64,000 bases of DNA from positions 62,001-126,000 of the forward strand of contig UCEZ01000007.1 of the NCBI GenBank assembly GCA_900471525.1, given 5' to 3'. Of this stretch, positions 51,901-58,648 are shown piece by piece. The notes under the pieces are model-generated. The model worked only from the letters and a program-made list of their open reading frames with translations, did not search any database and was not told the DNA's origin. A program made the translations under genes and the position numbers. Source of the DNA: Hyphomicrobiales bacterium (lineage in GTDB: Bacteria > Pseudomonadota > Alphaproteobacteria > Rhizobiales > Rhizobiaceae). Each line of letters starts with the position of its first letter. Positions within the stretch are counted from its first letter, which is position 1.

Positions 51901-53777
51901 TTCCAGGCGGCGAGATAGGCTTCCTCCAGCATCGGCCCGGTCTTGTCGAGATTGAGCACATGCCCGTCACGGTGGACCAGCTCCATGTCGTGGAGAACGA
52001 CGAGGCGTTCGCCGCCTGCCGCACTCGAGACGGCGATGTCGTGCGTTTGCTCGCTGATGACCCGGAAACCGAGGTTTTCAAGAAGTGGAACGCGGTGCGA
52101 CAGCGACACCGGCTCGCCAGCATGGAAGATTTTCAGCTCCAGCGATTGCGGCCCCTTGCCGCGCTTCTGGTAGAAGGCGATGCGGATCGGGTCGGTCGGA
52201 GAGCAGGCAGCGATATCGGCGAGGTCGCCATGGGCTTCGGCCGGCGTGAATGCCGCCTGATAGGCTTCGTTGACGGAAATCGAGACGCCGTCATGGCGAG
52301 CGAGCAGATTGAACCGGTCGATCCAGCGGGTGACGATATCGCGCACGGCCTCTTCCAGCTTGGCCTGCGGCACACGTGGCGTCTTGCCGATCGAGCGGCC
52401 GATGATGAAGTGCACGCGGACGAGGCCGCCTTCCGGAAAGGCGGGATAGTAGGCCGAGACGCGCCCGTCATAGACGGTTTTCAGATAGGTGCCGATCTTC
52501 TCGCGCACGTCGGAATCATATTGTTCGCGCGGCACGTAGACGATGACAGAAACGAACCGATCGAAATGGTCGATACGTGGCAGAACCCGGATTCGTGGCC
52601 TGTCGGCCAGTTCGTTGATCTGTTCGCAGAAACTAGCCAAAAGGCTGACATCGATCTGGAACAGGTCGTCGCGAGGGTAGGATTCCAGCGTATTTGCCAG
52701 CATCTTGCCGGAATGGCTCTGCGGATCGAACCCGAAATGATCGACGATCTTCTCGACCTTGAAGCGCAGTAGCGGAATTTCTGCCGCCGGTCGCGTATAG
52801 GCGCTCGAAGTGAACAGGCCGACGATGCGCAGCTCGCCGGTGACATTGCCGGCCTCGTCGAACCGCTTGACGCCGACATAGTCCATGTAGGCGCGGCGAT
52901 GGACGACGGATTTGACATTGGCTTTGGTGACGATCAGGAAATCCGGACCGTTGAGAAAGGCAAGGATTTCCGGCGTCGTGAGCACGGCATCCTTGCCCTG
53001 GCGCAGGACGCGTACATCGGGATTGGAAAGAATACCGAGCCCACGGCCCTCGCCACGCTCGACCACGGCATTCTCGCCTTTGCCGGAATAGGTGTATTCG
53101 CGCATGCCGAGGAAGGTGAAGTTGTTGGCGCGCAGCCAGCGCAGGAAGGCGAGGGCCTCGTCGCGGTCGCCTTTCTTGCGGCTCGGCGCGTGGTTTTCCA
53201 GCTCGTTCATTGCCTGGTCGAGCAGCACCGTCATCTGGCTCCAGTCGCCAACGGCCTGATGAACCTGCGACAGGACGTTGCCAACCCGGTTCTTCAGGTC
53301 TTCCGCTTCCGCTGATGTCAGCTTGGAGAGATGAATCTGGATATGGCTGATCCGGGTCGCGGGGTCGCTCTTTTCCTCGGGGTCAAAGATCTTAGCCGGC
53401 TTGCCGGGTTCGAGAACCAGAATGGGGTGCACAGCGAGATGAATGTCGCGATGCGTGCTTGTCACCTCACCCATGATCGAATCGTACAGAAACGGCATGT
53501 TGCGATCGGTCACGGACAGGATCGAAACGTCGGTTTCATTCGGTGCAATGCCATCGACTGATTCGACCGTGATCACCGGCCGGTTGCCTTCGCTGATTTC
53601 CTTCAGCGCGTGGGCGGCAGTGAGCGCCAGCATTTCCGGCGTATATTCATCGAGATCGTCATGGCTTGCGCGGCGGAAAAGGATCTCAGGAGAGATCATT
53701 TTTAACCCGAGCGTCTTGCCGGCTTCCGTTACCGCTTCAAAATGCCGGTCTTTTTTTGGATTGTATTTGGTGCCCAT
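48996..53777 (-). CDS. gdhB: NAD-specific glutamate dehydrogenase (large, about 180 kDa)
   Basis: A 1593-residue glutamate dehydrogenase of the very large class (GDH-180), which oxidises glutamate to 2-oxoglutarate and ammonia. Regulatory ACT-like domains occupy the first 600 residues or so. The catalytic block around 770-1150 includes HLRFGKVARGGLRWSDR, IVPVGAKGGFFPKQLP with the catalytic lysine, VVAADKGTATFSDTAN and GVGDMSGDVFGNGML. A C-terminal domain ends the protein. ATG 53777 is preceded by GGGGAGAAA; an ATG at 53795 is possible. The gene is a probable single transcription unit. Confidence 0.93.
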   Translation of the reverse strand: MGTKYNPKKDRHFEAVTEAGKTLGLKMISPEILFRRASHDDLDEYTPEMLALTAAHALKEISEGNRPVITVESVDGIAPNETDVSILSVTDRNMPFLYDSIMGEVTSTHRDIHLAVHPILVLEPGKPAKIFDPEEKSDPATRISHIQIHLSKLTSAEAEDLKNRVGNVLSQVHQAVGDWSQMTVLLDQAMNELENHAPSRKKGDRDEALAFLRWLRANNFTFLGMREYTYSGKGENAVVERGEGRGLGILSNPDVRVLRQGKDAVLTTPEILAFLNGPDFLIVTKANVKSVVHRRAYMDYVGVKRFDEAGNVTGELRIVGLFTSSAYTRPAAEIPLLRFKVEKIVDHFGFDPQSHSGKMLANTLESYPRDDLFQIDVSLLASFCEQINELADRPRIRVLPRIDHFDRFVSVIVYVPREQYDSDVREKIGTYLKTVYDGRVSAYYPAFPEGGLVRVHFIIGRSIGKTPRVPQAKLEEAVRDIVTRWIDRFNLLARHDGVSISVNEAYQAAFTPAEAHGDLADIAACSPTDPIRIAFYQKRGKGPQSLELKIFHAGEPVSLSHRVPLLENLGFRVISEQTHDIAVSSAAGGERLVVLHDMELVHRDGHVLNLDKTGPMLEEAYLAAWNGLIEDDSFNRLILLSGLTAREVTVLRAYARYLRQTGITYSQGYLADTLNKYPAIASDIFKLFVTRMDPKLEDKPKTKRTTAIGAAIEQALNDVPSLDEDQILRRYVNAVQATLRTNYFQRDADGNPKAMLAFKLDPKILDGLPEPRPFREIFVYGTQVEGVHLRFGKVARGGLRWSDRSQDYRTEVLGLVKAQQVKNAVIVPVGAKGGFFPKQLPVGGTRDEIFKAGTEAYKTYIRTLLSITDNIVGQDVVPPADTLRIDGDDPYFVVAADKGTATFSDTANGLAQEAGFWLDDAFASGGSAGYDHKKMGITARGAWETVKRHFREMDIDIQTTPFSVVGVGDMSGDVFGNGMLLSEKIRLIAAFDHRDIIIDPDPDIQKSFAERKRMFNLPRSSWQDYDRTTLSKGGMIIPRTEKSVTLTPQAMAAIGLEKSQATPFEIMTAILKSPVDLLWFGGIGTYIRAVTETDAEVGDRANDPIRITADEVGAKVIGEGANLGVTQRGRIGFGLKGGRCNSDAIDNSAGVNSSDFEVNIKIALASAMRDDRLTRTKRNTLLASMTDEVAALVLRNNYEQSLSISLTEMLGAGNRTALARLMTRLEADGHLNRKVEVLPNDQALSERYQSGKALTRPEIGVLLSYAKIVLFDEIVASDLPDDPYLLTTLRDYFPAKMHKAHAGDINEHRLRREIIATVLANDVINRGGPPFVSTLIDQTGFMPADVVKAAVLTRDGYDLKRIYGEIDALDNVISGAVQNELYQEVAHIFSIVTERTLRTKAMQAPLGEAVEQLRDALQKLKSTLQSSIPEDATAEVTQRAAYFIERGVPAALAEEIAALAVMTFVPEIIQIAADTGVTLARTAQSYFGVTQSLRIARLLAAAERVSATEQYEAMALSRSINDISTARKDITIAALTGNKGERNPVGAWQDGDRSRISRVTDQLTQLTEKGETTLAKITVAAGLLSDLAQNRTR

Positions 53778-54062
53778 GACTGTTTCTCCCCGCAATCACC
53801 AATCTCGCCGAACCTAACAGAAGAATGGCCGTTTGCGATTGTTTTTGTGGCCATTTTTCGGTCAGATTGATCAAAATCGGAATGGTTTCATGAAATTTTC
53901 GGCAAGAATTCGCTGATTTTGGAATTAAATCGGTTGTATATGCATATTCGACCCTGCTTATCGACTGGGTGATAAAACACACTTTTTCATGTTTTGGCAG
54001 CCACAGTTGACAGCGGCATGACTGTCGGGCGATCTGGGGTGTCGAAACAGCGGAAAACGCCC

Positions 54063-54938
54063 ATGTCCGAGCCTGCCCCCGGCGCCGTCATCGTCATTTC
54101 AAGCCATGTGATTCGCGGGTCCGTCGGCAATCGCGCCGCGGTCTTTGCGCTTGAGACGCTGGGCTATCCGGTCTGGGCCGTGCCGACGGTCATCCTGCCC
54201 TGGCATCCGGGCCACGGTCCCTCGACGCGGGTGACGGTCAGCGAAGATGATTTCAACAGTCTTATCGACGATCTCATTCGTGCGCCATGGACAGGCGAAG
54301 TCCGGGCCGTTCTCTCCGGCTATCTCGGTGCCGCCCACCAGGCGGAAGGTGTTGCGCGGTTGGTCGAGGCCCTGCGGGAGAAAAATCCGGATCTGTTCTA
54401 TGCCTGCGATCCGGTGATGGGCGATGTCGGCGGTCTTTATGTGCCGGAGGCGACGGCGGTCGCGATGCGCGACAGGCTTTTGCCGCTTGCCTCGCTTGCC
54501 ACGCCCAACCGGTTCGAACTGTCCTGGCTCTGCGGCGCCGAGCTCGACACCAACGCGGCCATTCTCGAAGCCGCGCTATCGCTCGGACCGTCGCGCATGC
54601 TCGTCACCTCGGCGATCCCGATGATGCACGGCAGCACGGGCAATCTCTATCTCTCCGGCAATCACGCGCTTCTCGCCGAGCACCGGCTGATCGACAATCC
54701 ACCCAATGGAACCGGCGATCTTCTGGCGGCGTTGTTTGTCGCGCGGCTTCTGGAAGGGCTGAACGAGGAGCGCGCTTTACAACTGGCAACAGCCAGCGTC
54801 TTCGAGATCATCGCCCGCACGGGCAAGCGCGGTGCCGACGAACTGACGCTGGAACGCGATGCCTCCAGCCTTGCCACGCCGATGGCCATGGTCCAGATGC
54901 GCCGGTTGATGCATCCAAGCCAGAAACGACGCTCTTAG
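54063..54938 (+). CDS. pdxY: Pyridoxal kinase
   Basis: A 291-residue ribokinase-fold enzyme that phosphorylates pyridoxal in the salvage pathway. VIVISSHVIRGSVGNRAAVFALETLG is the N-terminal block, YACDPVMGDVGGLYVP binds the substrate and ATP, and the catalytic Asp lies in NPPNGTGDLLAALFVARLL near residue 221. I chose ATG 54063, giving the normal length; an ATG at 53994 would add 23 unlikely residues. The 285-base gap to the divergent gdh gene is AT-rich and must hold both promoters. Confidence 0.93.
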   Translation: MSEPAPGAVIVISSHVIRGSVGNRAAVFALETLGYPVWAVPTVILPWHPGHGPSTRVTVSEDDFNSLIDDLIRAPWTGEVRAVLSGYLGAAHQAEGVARLVEALREKNPDLFYACDPVMGDVGGLYVPEATAVAMRDRLLPLASLATPNRFELSWLCGAELDTNAAILEAALSLGPSRMLVTSAIPMMHGSTGNLYLSGNHALLAEHRLIDNPPNGTGDLLAALFVARLLEGLNEERALQLATASVFEIIARTGKRGADELTLERDASSLATPMAMVQMRRLMHPSQKRRS

Positions 54939-55151
54939 TGTTGCAGCGCACATCTCTCTTGCCAGCCCCTGCCCTGACCGAATAAACCGGTTCCACCCAA
55001 CGCGAAATGATACGGAGATTTCACGGATGTCACCGGCGGCGCGGGCCGCCGGAAATTTGCATGTGCGCGGCGCACAAAGGCTGTGTTCCTTGGGCAACAA
55101 GCGTGCAATGTACATCTTCATTGTCTTAAATAGTCGGAGTGATCGAGCACC

Positions 55152-55793
55152 ATGCAGCGTTTTCCGGACCATCTGCTGAACGGCTACAACAACTTCATGA
55201 GCGGCCGCTTCAACGAGCAGCAACAGCGCTACAAGGCCTTGGCCGAGACCGGGCAGCAGCCGCAGACCCTCGTCATTGCCTGTTGTGACAGCCGCGCCGC
55301 GCCGGAGACGATCTTCGACAGTGGTCCGGGAGAGCTTTTCGTCGTTCGCAACGTCGCCAACATGATGCCGCCCTACGAGCCTGACGGACATTATCATTCG
55401 ACGTCGGCCGCGCTTGAGTTCGCCGTCCAGGTGTTGAAGGTGCGCGATATCGTCGTCATGGGCCACGGCCGTTGCGGTGGCATCAAGGCGGCGCTCGATC
55501 TCGATGCCGAGCCGCTATCGCCCGGCGATTTCATCGGCCGCTGGATGCACCTCCTGAAACCCGCCGCCGAGCAGATCCAGAGCAACGACATCATGACCGC
55601 TGCCGAGCGTCAGCGGGCGCTGGAGCGCGTCTCGATTCGCAACTCCATTGCCAATCTGCGTACGTTCCCTTGTGTCCAGATTCTCGAGCAGCGTGGCAAA
55701 CTGCAGCTGCACGGAGCTTGGTTCGACATTTCGACCGGCGAACTTTGGGTGATGGACCCCAAGACCGGCGATTTCGTCCGGCCGGGCATGTGA
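55152..55793 (+). CDS. Beta-class carbonic anhydrase
   Basis: A 213-residue zinc enzyme that interconverts carbon dioxide and bicarbonate. The zinc ligands are Cys44, His105 and Cys108 (in CCDSR and GHGRCGG), with Asp46 and Arg48 as the catalytic dyad, and the family VRNVANMMPPYEPDGHYHSTSAALEFAV block. The length is typical of the plant-like/type II beta enzymes. It is a lone gene between pdxY and a repeat cluster, with a 213-base upstream gap. Confidence 0.94.
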   Translation: MQRFPDHLLNGYNNFMSGRFNEQQQRYKALAETGQQPQTLVIACCDSRAAPETIFDSGPGELFVVRNVANMMPPYEPDGHYHSTSAALEFAVQVLKVRDIVVMGHGRCGGIKAALDLDAEPLSPGDFIGRWMHLLKPAAEQIQSNDIMTAAERQRALERVSIRNSIANLRTFPCVQILEQRGKLQLHGAWFDISTGELWVMDPKTGDFVRPGM

Positions 55794-55910
55794 TTTTCCG
55801 GGGTGTTGGGGGCTCATTGGCGATTGGCCGGGTAATTGGGCGATTAGCCGCGAACTTCGAAGCCATCGCTCGAAGCCGGCTTTGTTTCCCCCCAGCGCCT
55901 CCCCACACTC

Positions 55911-56024
55911 CGTCATCCTCGGGCTTGACCCGAGGATCTGATCACGTCGTACATCACTCGCGGTGAAAGGATCACAGCGAACCTTCGCCGCTGATGGATC
56001 CTCGGGTCAAGCCCGAGGATGACG
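55911..56024. repeat. Inverted pair of palindromic repeats (23-mer family)
   Basis: Copy 1 is CGTCATCCTCGGG-CTTGA-CCCGAGGATC (55911-55938); copy 2 (55997-56024) is its exact reverse complement, so the pair forms a larger inverted repeat with 58 bases between. Each copy is itself a 9-bp-stem hairpin. The 47490-47512 element belongs to the same family. Confidence 0.9.
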
Positions 56025-56081
56025 GGAGTATGAGGCTGCGTCCTTACCGGCGGCGAATCTCCCTCTCATCAAAAAACAAAA

Positions 56082-56111
56082 ATCCGCAGCCCGGTTTCCA
56101 GGGCTGCGGAT
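56082..56111 (-). terminator. Terminator of the lytic transglycosylase gene
   Basis: An 11-bp perfect stem (ATCCGCAGCCC with GGGCTGCGGAT) and 8-base loop; read on the minus strand it is followed by TTTTGTTTTTTG. It lies about 40 bases after the stop codon. Confidence 0.9.
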
Positions 56112-56152
56112 CACATCATTCAAAAACTGCGCTGCCAAAACTGCGCTGCTTG

Positions 56153-56974
56153 TCAGCCGCCGTCGATTTCCGCGCCGATGATGGCGATGGCCTGCTGATA
56201 GACGCTGGCGGCGTTCCAGCCCTGGATCGCGCCGAAATTGCCCTCGCCCGGCTGATAGCCGCCGCCGGCGCTCCAGCCATGGCCGCGCAGGAAGTTGGCG
56301 GTCGAGGCGAGCGCATCGGCCTTCGAGCGGACCATGTCGATATGGCCGCTGCCGTCGCCATCGACGCCGAAATTCAGCACGTTGGCCGGCAGGAATTGCG
56401 TCTGGCCGATCTCGCCATGGGCCGCGCCGCGTGCATCCGGGCTCAGGTCGCCGCGCTGGACGAGATTGAGCGCCGCGTAGAGCTGATTGGTGAAATAGTC
56501 GGAGCGGCGGCAGTCAAAGGCGAGCGTCGAAACGGCCGACAGGGTGTGTTCCTTGCCCATGAAGCCGCCGAAACCGGTCTCCATGCCCCAGATCGCGATG
56601 ATCGGGCCGGCCGGCACGCCATAGCGGCTTTCGATCGAGTTGAAGAGGGCGGCGTTCTGCGCCTTCATCTTCTTGCCGCGGGAAATGATTGCCTGGCCGC
56701 CGCGCTTCTGCATGAACTGGCTCAGCGACAGCTTGAAGCTCTTCTGGCCGCGGTCGGCGCGGATCGTCGCCTTGTTGTAGTTGACGTTGGCGAAGGCCTT
56801 GTTGAGCACGGACGGGCTGATGCCACGGCCTGCGGCCTCGCCCTTGAAGTCCTCGACCCAGGCTTCAAAGCCAGCGGCGGTGTTGCCGCATTGTGCTGCC
56901 GATGCGACGGAAGGCAAAATAGCCGCCGCCACGATTGCCGTTATACCTGCCAGTACGCACTTTGCCTTGTGCAT
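56153..56974 (-). CDS. MltB-like lytic murein transglycosylase
   Basis: A 273-residue secreted enzyme. A signal peptide covers residues 1-27 (AGITAIVAAAILPSVASA). The SLT_2/MltB domain fills the rest: WVEDFKGEAAGRGIS, FNSIESRYGVPAGPIIAIWGMETGFGGFMG (catalytic Glu), FDCRRSDYFTNQLYAALNLV, and GAAHGEIGQTQFLPANVLNFGVDGDG. It cleaves peptidoglycan like E. coli MltB. A plain signal rather than a lipobox suggests a soluble periplasmic form. Confidence 0.9.
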   Translation of the reverse strand: MHKAKCVLAGITAIVAAAILPSVASAAQCGNTAAGFEAWVEDFKGEAAGRGISPSVLNKAFANVNYNKATIRADRGQKSFKLSLSQFMQKRGGQAIISRGKKMKAQNAALFNSIESRYGVPAGPIIAIWGMETGFGGFMGKEHTLSAVSTLAFDCRRSDYFTNQLYAALNLVQRGDLSPDARGAAHGEIGQTQFLPANVLNFGVDGDGSGHIDMVRSKADALASTANFLRGHGWSAGGGYQPGEGNFGAIQGWNAASVYQQAIAIIGAEIDGG

Positions 56975-57070
56975 GAAAAACCCCGTGATCGTCCGAATCC
57001 AAAATAGTTGTCCGCAAAATGCCAGTCTTTGCGGGTTCTGTCACGACGTTACCACAGCATTCGGGAGACG

Positions 57071-57086
57071 TGTTTCACGTGAATCC
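57071..57086. other. parS-like site between the transglycosylase gene and asd
   Basis: TGTTTCACGTGAATCC, 14 of 16 to the consensus, in the 220-base gap. At 28.4 kb from parB it is the farthest of the six candidates. Confidence 0.6.
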
Positions 57087-57130
57087 TCCCAAATGAAGTG
57101 CAATATCGTCGCAGATCGTTCTTATGAAGA

Positions 57131-57165
57131 AGCCCCGCATACCGTTCAACGGGCCATGCGAGGCT
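57131..57165. terminator. Possible terminator downstream of asd
   Basis: AGCCCCGCAT and ATGCGAGGCT form a 10-base imperfect stem with one mismatch; the plus side is followed by TTTATTG and the minus side by TCTTC. It lies 30 bases beyond the asd stop. Confidence 0.5.
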
Positions 57166-57194
57166 TTTATTGTCTAAAACTTTATATTTCCTGA

Positions 57195-58229
57195 TCAGGC
57201 AGCCTGCTTCTTCGCCTTGATCAGGCCGCGATTGACGAGAAGCTCGGCAATCTGGATGGCGTTGAGGGCGGCACCCTTGCGCAGGTTGTCCGAAACGACC
57301 CAGATGTTCAGGCCGTTCTCGACGGTCGCATCTTCGCGAATACGGGAAATATAGGTCGCGTCTTCGCCGGCACTTTCGTAAGGCGTGATGTAGCCACCGT
57401 TCTCATGCTTGTCGATGACGAGGCAACCCGGTGCTTCGCGCAGGATATCGCGGGCTTGATCGGCGGAAATCTCGTTTTCGAATTCGATATTGATCGCTTC
57501 CGAATGGCCGATGAACACCGGAACGCGCACCGCCGTGCAGGTCAGCTTGATCTTCGGATCGAGGATCTTCTTGGTTTCGGCCATCACCTTCCATTCTTCC
57601 TTCGTGTAGCCGTCTTCCATGAACACATCGATGTGCGGGATGACGTTGAAGGCGATGCGCTTGGTGAACTTCTTGCTCTCCATCGGATCGGCGACGAAGA
57701 CGGCGCGGGTCTGGTTGAACAGTTCGTCCATGCCGTCCTTGCCTGCGCCGGAGACCGACTGGTAGGTGGCGACGACGACGCGCTTGATCTTGGCAAAGTC
57801 GTGCAGCGGCTTCAGCGCCACGACGAGCTGGGCTGTCGAGCAATTCGGGTTGGCGATGATGTTGCGCTTGGTGAACTGGGTGATGGCGTCCGGGTTCACT
57901 TCCGGAACGATCAGCGGCACATCCTGGTCATAGCGCCAGGCGGACGAGTTATCGATGACCACGCAGCCTTGCGCGCCGATCTTCGGCGACCACTTCAAGG
58001 ACACGGCGCCGCCGGCCGACATCAGGCAAATGTCGGTGTCGGAGAAATCGTAATTCTCGAGGTTCTTCACCTTCAGCGTCTTGTCGCCGAAGGAAACTTC
58101 GGTGCCCTGGCTGCGCGCCGAGGCCAGCGCTACGACTTCGTCTGCCGGAAAGCCGCGCTCTTCCAGGATATTCAGCATTTCGCGTCCGACATTTCCGGTC
58201 GCGCCTGCGATGGCAATCTTGAAACCCAT
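57195..58229 (-). CDS. asd: Aspartate-semialdehyde dehydrogenase
   Basis: A 344-residue enzyme that reduces aspartyl phosphate to aspartate semialdehyde, the branch point for lysine/diaminopimelate, threonine and methionine. The NADP fold is AIAGATGNVGREMLNIL at the start, the catalytic Cys is in NPNCSTAQLVVALKP near residue 130, and VRVPVFIGHSEAINIEFE carries the active-site His. The start ATG 58229 has GAGAG eight bases upstream. A 39-codon Thr-rich ORF and a set of hairpins precede it (see 58230-58461). Confidence 0.96.
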   Translation of the reverse strand: MGFKIAIAGATGNVGREMLNILEERGFPADEVVALASARSQGTEVSFGDKTLKVKNLENYDFSDTDICLMSAGGAVSLKWSPKIGAQGCVVIDNSSAWRYDQDVPLIVPEVNPDAITQFTKRNIIANPNCSTAQLVVALKPLHDFAKIKRVVVATYQSVSGAGKDGMDELFNQTRAVFVADPMESKKFTKRIAFNVIPHIDVFMEDGYTKEEWKVMAETKKILDPKIKLTCTAVRVPVFIGHSEAINIEFENEISADQARDILREAPGCLVIDKHENGGYITPYESAGEDATYISRIREDATVENGLNIWVVSDNLRKGAALNAIQIAELLVNRGLIKAKKQAA

Positions 58230-58341
58230 TGTCTTTGCTCTCTTTCTGTCTCTCCGCGGGCTTTGGGGAGAAACCCGCCGGCCAAGGGCGCGGGCTTCAA
58301 GTCCCCGGCCTAACCGGGGAGAGAGCGGTGGGCCAGAGACG
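58230..58341 (-). promoter_or_regulatory. Hairpin-rich asd leader
   Basis: Read on the minus strand: a 7-bp stem TCCCCGG-TTAGG-CCGGGGA (58302-58320), then GAAGCCCGC (58298-58290), GCGGGTTTC (58278-58270) and AAAGCCCGC (58264-58256). The middle block can pair with either flanking block, eight or nine pairs each, giving two exclusive hairpins. The last arm ends next to GGAGAG before the asd start. No T run follows, so control would be at translation or via Rho. Inferred attenuator. Confidence 0.4.
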
Positions 58342-58461
58342 TCAGACGGTTTTCGTCGTCGTTTTGGCCGTAGTTTTGGAAAAAATCGAGAAAGAACGAA
58401 CCCGCCCGGCAGCGAATGCCGGGGCGATCAGCGCAGCGATGGAATAACCAAAACGGTGCAT
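58342..58461 (-). CDS. Small Thr-rich ORF, possible leader peptide for asd
   Basis: A 39-residue ORF beginning MHRFGYSIAAL and ending KTTAKTTTKTV. The ATG at 58461 has AAAAGGA eight bases upstream, a good ribosome binding site. Six of the last eleven residues are Thr, mostly ACG codons. The stop is 112 bases before the asd ATG on the same strand and is followed by alternative hairpins. Thr-rich leader peptides control threonine operons in enteric bacteria, and asd is in the threonine pathway. Expression and function are not shown by sequence alone; it could also be chance. Confidence 0.45.
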   Translation of the reverse strand: MHRFGYSIAALIAPAFAAGRVRSFSIFSKTTAKTTTKTV

Positions 58462-58563
58462 GGCGCGGTTCCTTTTCCGCTGCTGCTCATACGCGGTTTT
58501 AGCGCGGAGTCAACAGCAAGCTGGAGAACACGGCCTTCTAAGGTCGGGCGCGGTTCAATCAAA

Positions 58564-58592
58564 ACGTCATCGAAATGTCATGCCGCTGTCAT
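58564..58592 (+). promoter_or_regulatory. Pho box (PhoB-binding site), three repeats
   Basis: ACGTCAT-CGAA-ATGTCAT-GCCG-CTGTCAT: three 7-mers spaced by 4 bases (11-base period), the last two matching the CTGTCAT-N4-CTGTCAT Pho box with one mismatch. It lies 57 bases before the alkaline phosphatase ATG. Confidence 0.85.
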
Positions 58593-58648
58593 CGCGGGTG
58601 ACTATTGCGGGCCAATCATCTTCGAAAGCAGCAAAAGGGGGGTTTCAC

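Larger units (their letters stand above)
55794..56152. other. Gene-free region with palindromic repeats
   Basis: 359 bases between convergent genes. Only the repeat pair at 55911-56024 and the hairpin at 56082-56111 are recognisable; no ORF with a credible start and binding site was seen. Confidence 0.7.

Noticed and set aside
53778-54062. AT-rich gap between gdh and pdxY considered as a second origin or attachment site
   Set aside because: No DnaA boxes, repeats or integrase gene; it is best read as a divergent promoter region.
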